DNA of 64,000 nucleotides from Nemopilema nomurai (taxonomy: Eukaryota; Cnidaria; Scyphozoa; Rhizostomeae; Rhizostomatidae), in NCBI GenBank assembly GCA_003864495.1, contig ML133455.1, forward strand, positions 1,612,001 through 1,676,000. The letters run 5' to 3'. The notes below the pieces were generated by a model. That model made no database searches and was not told where the DNA came from. It saw only the letters and a program-made list of their open reading frames with translations. Shown in pieces: positions 61,590 to 64,000 of this stretch (position 1 is the stretch's first letter; every line of letters starts with the position of its first letter). A program made the translations under genes and the position numbers.

Positions 61590-62820
61590 GGTCAATTTCT
61601 GTCATATGTGAATCCCGGCTGACAAAAATGCTACAATGATGCAAGAATTAGGGAGAGCAAAGCGAAATCAGGATTAAAAAAACTCTTCGTTTGTATGTGG
61701 AATGAAATAATTGTTTCAACTGCCTCCAAGAACCTTGTTCCTCTGTCCAATGTGCCAAGACGTACCTACCAACGGTGTTTGTTGGTTGAAACATAGGCCG
61801 TCTAGTATCAAAAACAGGGGGAATGTCTAGCCACTACTTCAGATAGTTGAGCGCTTAGTGTCACAGCGTCAGGTCAGCGAGGATGACGTTTTCATACCAA
61901 CATCCACCTTCTTCTGCCAGCCTCGATACTAGTATTGCTCTTCCTGTGGCCTCGTCTATTTTCGAGTTTGGCGGTTTTTGTGACTCAGGTAAATTGTCAG
62001 AAAATCTACTGTCACTCGCTGAAATTCTCAAGGGCATGGCCACCAGCGGGCCTATATAATGACAGGTTTACAAGAACCACAGTTTCTCATTACATGATTT
62101 TTTGATTTTCCGAAAATTTCCCAACAAAACACTAGCTATCTGGAAAAAACTCTCCAAGGAGCCTGGGTCAAGGTGAGAGCTATTCGGCACGACCAGTTCT
62201 GGATGCGCTAATGTCAAACGAATGCCAGAGGAAAAAAGAATGCGAATAGGCATGGCGAGGTGGTAAAAGAGTTGGCGGATGCATTGTTATGAATCCAATT
62301 GATCAAAGATGATGTGGATGATGTCCTACCATCGTTCTCGTGAGGAAACAGGTGCTCCCGTCATGAACGAAGTCGAAGAAAGGCGAATATGTTTTAGTGA
62401 GCTCAAGGAGGACCTTTTGGAATGGAATTGTCCCATGGTCGTTCATTTCAAGCTGATGTCGCACCAACACTGAATCCGTACGAATTTGACTACCTGACTG
62501 ACTGATTTATTGGCTTTTGCCTTCCTACCCTGGCACTCCTGATGGCAATGCCTTTGTGGTTTTATGTTTATTAGTTTGATATGAATGATGTGTATTTAAA
62601 TGTCTGGAGAAGCTTGATAGCAAGTCACGCACCAAGGGAACTAAAGAATACCTGTGATACAGAGAGAGACAATGATTCGTAACTATAAACTTGACATATT
62701 TTCCGAAGCGATACACGCGAAAACGTAGAAAGCGTAGGTTGCGGAACGCGTGATACGGAGCGAATACGAATACAAAAGGGATCAGATTAAATAGGGTAAT
62801 GTGTCCATTAGACTGCGTTA

Positions 62821-63040
62821 GGGCCCAGACTCCAGTACTAGGACCCAGACTCCAGTACTAGGGCCCAGACTCCAGTACTAGGGCCCAGACTCCAGTACTA
62901 GGACCCAGACTCCAGTACTAGGGCCCAGACTCCAGTACTAGGACCCAGACTCCAGTACTAGGGCCCAGACTCCAGTACTAGGGCCAAGACTCCAGTACTA
63001 GGGCCCAGACTCCAGTACTAGGGCCCAGACTCCAGTACTT
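62821..63040. repeat. Eleven-copy 20-bp minisatellite
   Basis: Unit GGGCCCAGACTCCAGTACTA. Units 2, 5 and 7 carry GGACCC and unit 9 carries GGGCCA; the last ends in CTT. No spacers, so not a CRISPR-like array. Confidence 0.97.
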
Positions 63041-64000
63041 GATAATATCTGTAAAACTATGAAAGATATCCATTAATTTTTTTGACATTTCTTAGACTCC
63101 TTTCAGTCTCGGTTATAAATGAACCTCAGTTTTGTCGTCATCAATTCAAACAACAATTGCTTAGTTATGGCAGAATAGTTTGTACACCTTTCATAGCAAG
63201 CATGCGCAAGTGTGGACAGTACGAATCCTTCCACAGTGAGGTGCCCTAGGCTCAAGGCATATTTTAAGAAATTTCCAGTGGTGGTGCAAAACACGAAAAG
63301 GGCCCATTTTCCCCATGGCAAAATCAAAATTAATGAAATATTATCCTTCCTTCGGTGTGTTGAAACATTTTTCCTCTCTCATAATATCATACTCTGAAAT
63401 AACCATCGAACCCCAAAAAATCAAAGTGTTTGCGATTAAAACCCAATCATTTGCAGGTTGATACTGCAATTATTTCAAAATAAATATTCCTTTCAATAAA
63501 TTGATAATGTAATCCTTCCACAATGTAGTCCCTTTAGCTCCTAGTTATTCCCAATGCTCATCTTTCCGACGCAACCAAATCTCGTCAGCTCTTCTTTCTT
63601 TCTGTCGTTGAACCGTGTCGTAGTTCCTTGGGCACATTTTGTGGTTTACTGATATAATTATTATGCTATATTATCATACACTTGACATACTTTTGTTCGA
63701 AGACCATAAATAGTGAAGGTGTCCCAGCTTGCTATTTTCACAATCCTAGAAAATAATTGAAAACAATGAAATTGTCCACAGCTGAGTAAGGCAGGTAAAG
63801 AGGCTTGCATAACCTAGTTATTGCACGTTTCTACTTAAAAGTATTTCACCCTGATTTTCCGCTGTTGATAAAATCTTATTGTTGCTAGCTTTGCGGGGCC
63901 TTAAAATGTCCAATCTCAAATGCATTAAAATATAAGGGCCTTTTCAAAATTAATAAGGTATTAGAACTTTTTAGCAGTAAAAACCTTGAGAACTCGACAT

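Larger units (their letters stand above)
58594..64000. other. Repeat-rich region, possibly intron of the cyclase gene
   Basis: No exon recognised. Apart from the elements listed separately it has a small tandem repeat of GACAAGTAATTG (about 61250-61283). From 63041 to the end I see nothing. Confidence 0.5.

Noticed and set aside
61861..62043. Minus-strand frame starting MAMPLRISASD, reminiscent of a cyclase C-terminus (AMPMKI)
   Set aside because: Wrong strand relative to the cyclase exons, stop codon just upstream, no good acceptor, and the rest does not resemble the family.
62821..63040. Regular direct repeats resembling an array with spacers
   Set aside because: Units abut with no unique spacers and the genome is eukaryotic; it is a minisatellite.

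Overview
The window is nuclear DNA of an animal: AT-rich, with long GT-AG introns, housekeeping genes in 10-24 exons, and many DNA-transposon remnants. A cnidarian (coral or anemone type) is my best guess. The guess rests on the intron density, an intronless class A receptor lacking the usual extracellular disulfide, a pair of kynurenine-formamidase-like cyclase genes, and abundant short palindromic hAT-type elements. No marker in the sequence proves it.

Layout. Positions 1-22.0 kb hold the AAA+ ATPase VCP/p97 on the minus strand. An intact 24-exon gene (10605-21981, 809 aa) is followed on its 3' side by a degenerate tandem copy of its last two thirds (1-9689). The copy has lost one exon and its D2 P-loop, and carries frameshifts and a stop. 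A complete 3.2-kb hAT transposon with an intact 838-aa transposase sits in one of its introns (5591-8823). The parent gene still shows the empty target site, so the transposon arrived after the duplication.

From 23.4 to 29.4 kb (minus) I reconstruct BABAM1/MERIT40, the BRCA1-A/BRISC subunit, from small exons, including one of 25 nt; one junction is problematic. At 32.5-33.5 kb (minus) lies a single-exon rhodopsin-like GPCR. GLYCTK (glycerate 2-kinase, 37.4-38.8 kb, minus) and POLQ (DNA polymerase theta, 39.2-52.1 kb, plus) are divergent and share a 361-bp intergenic promoter. POLQ covers helicase, central, exonuclease-like and polymerase parts but has two breaks in frame. At 55.1-55.6 and 58.2-58.6 kb (plus) lie the first exons of two related metal-dependent cyclases; the first has frame breaks.

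The last 5 kb holds mainly repeats: MITE-like elements, a palindromic block and an 11-unit 20-bp minisatellite. BABAM1 (break signalling) and POLQ (theta-mediated end joining) both act in double-strand-break repair and VCP extracts ubiquitinated repair proteins, but I see no sign that the genes form a cluster by design. I found no undescribed system. The strongest second-look items are the VCP tail duplication with its filled/empty hAT site pair, the in-frame TGA in BABAM1, the POLQ palm frameshift, and several small elements with clear target-site duplications.
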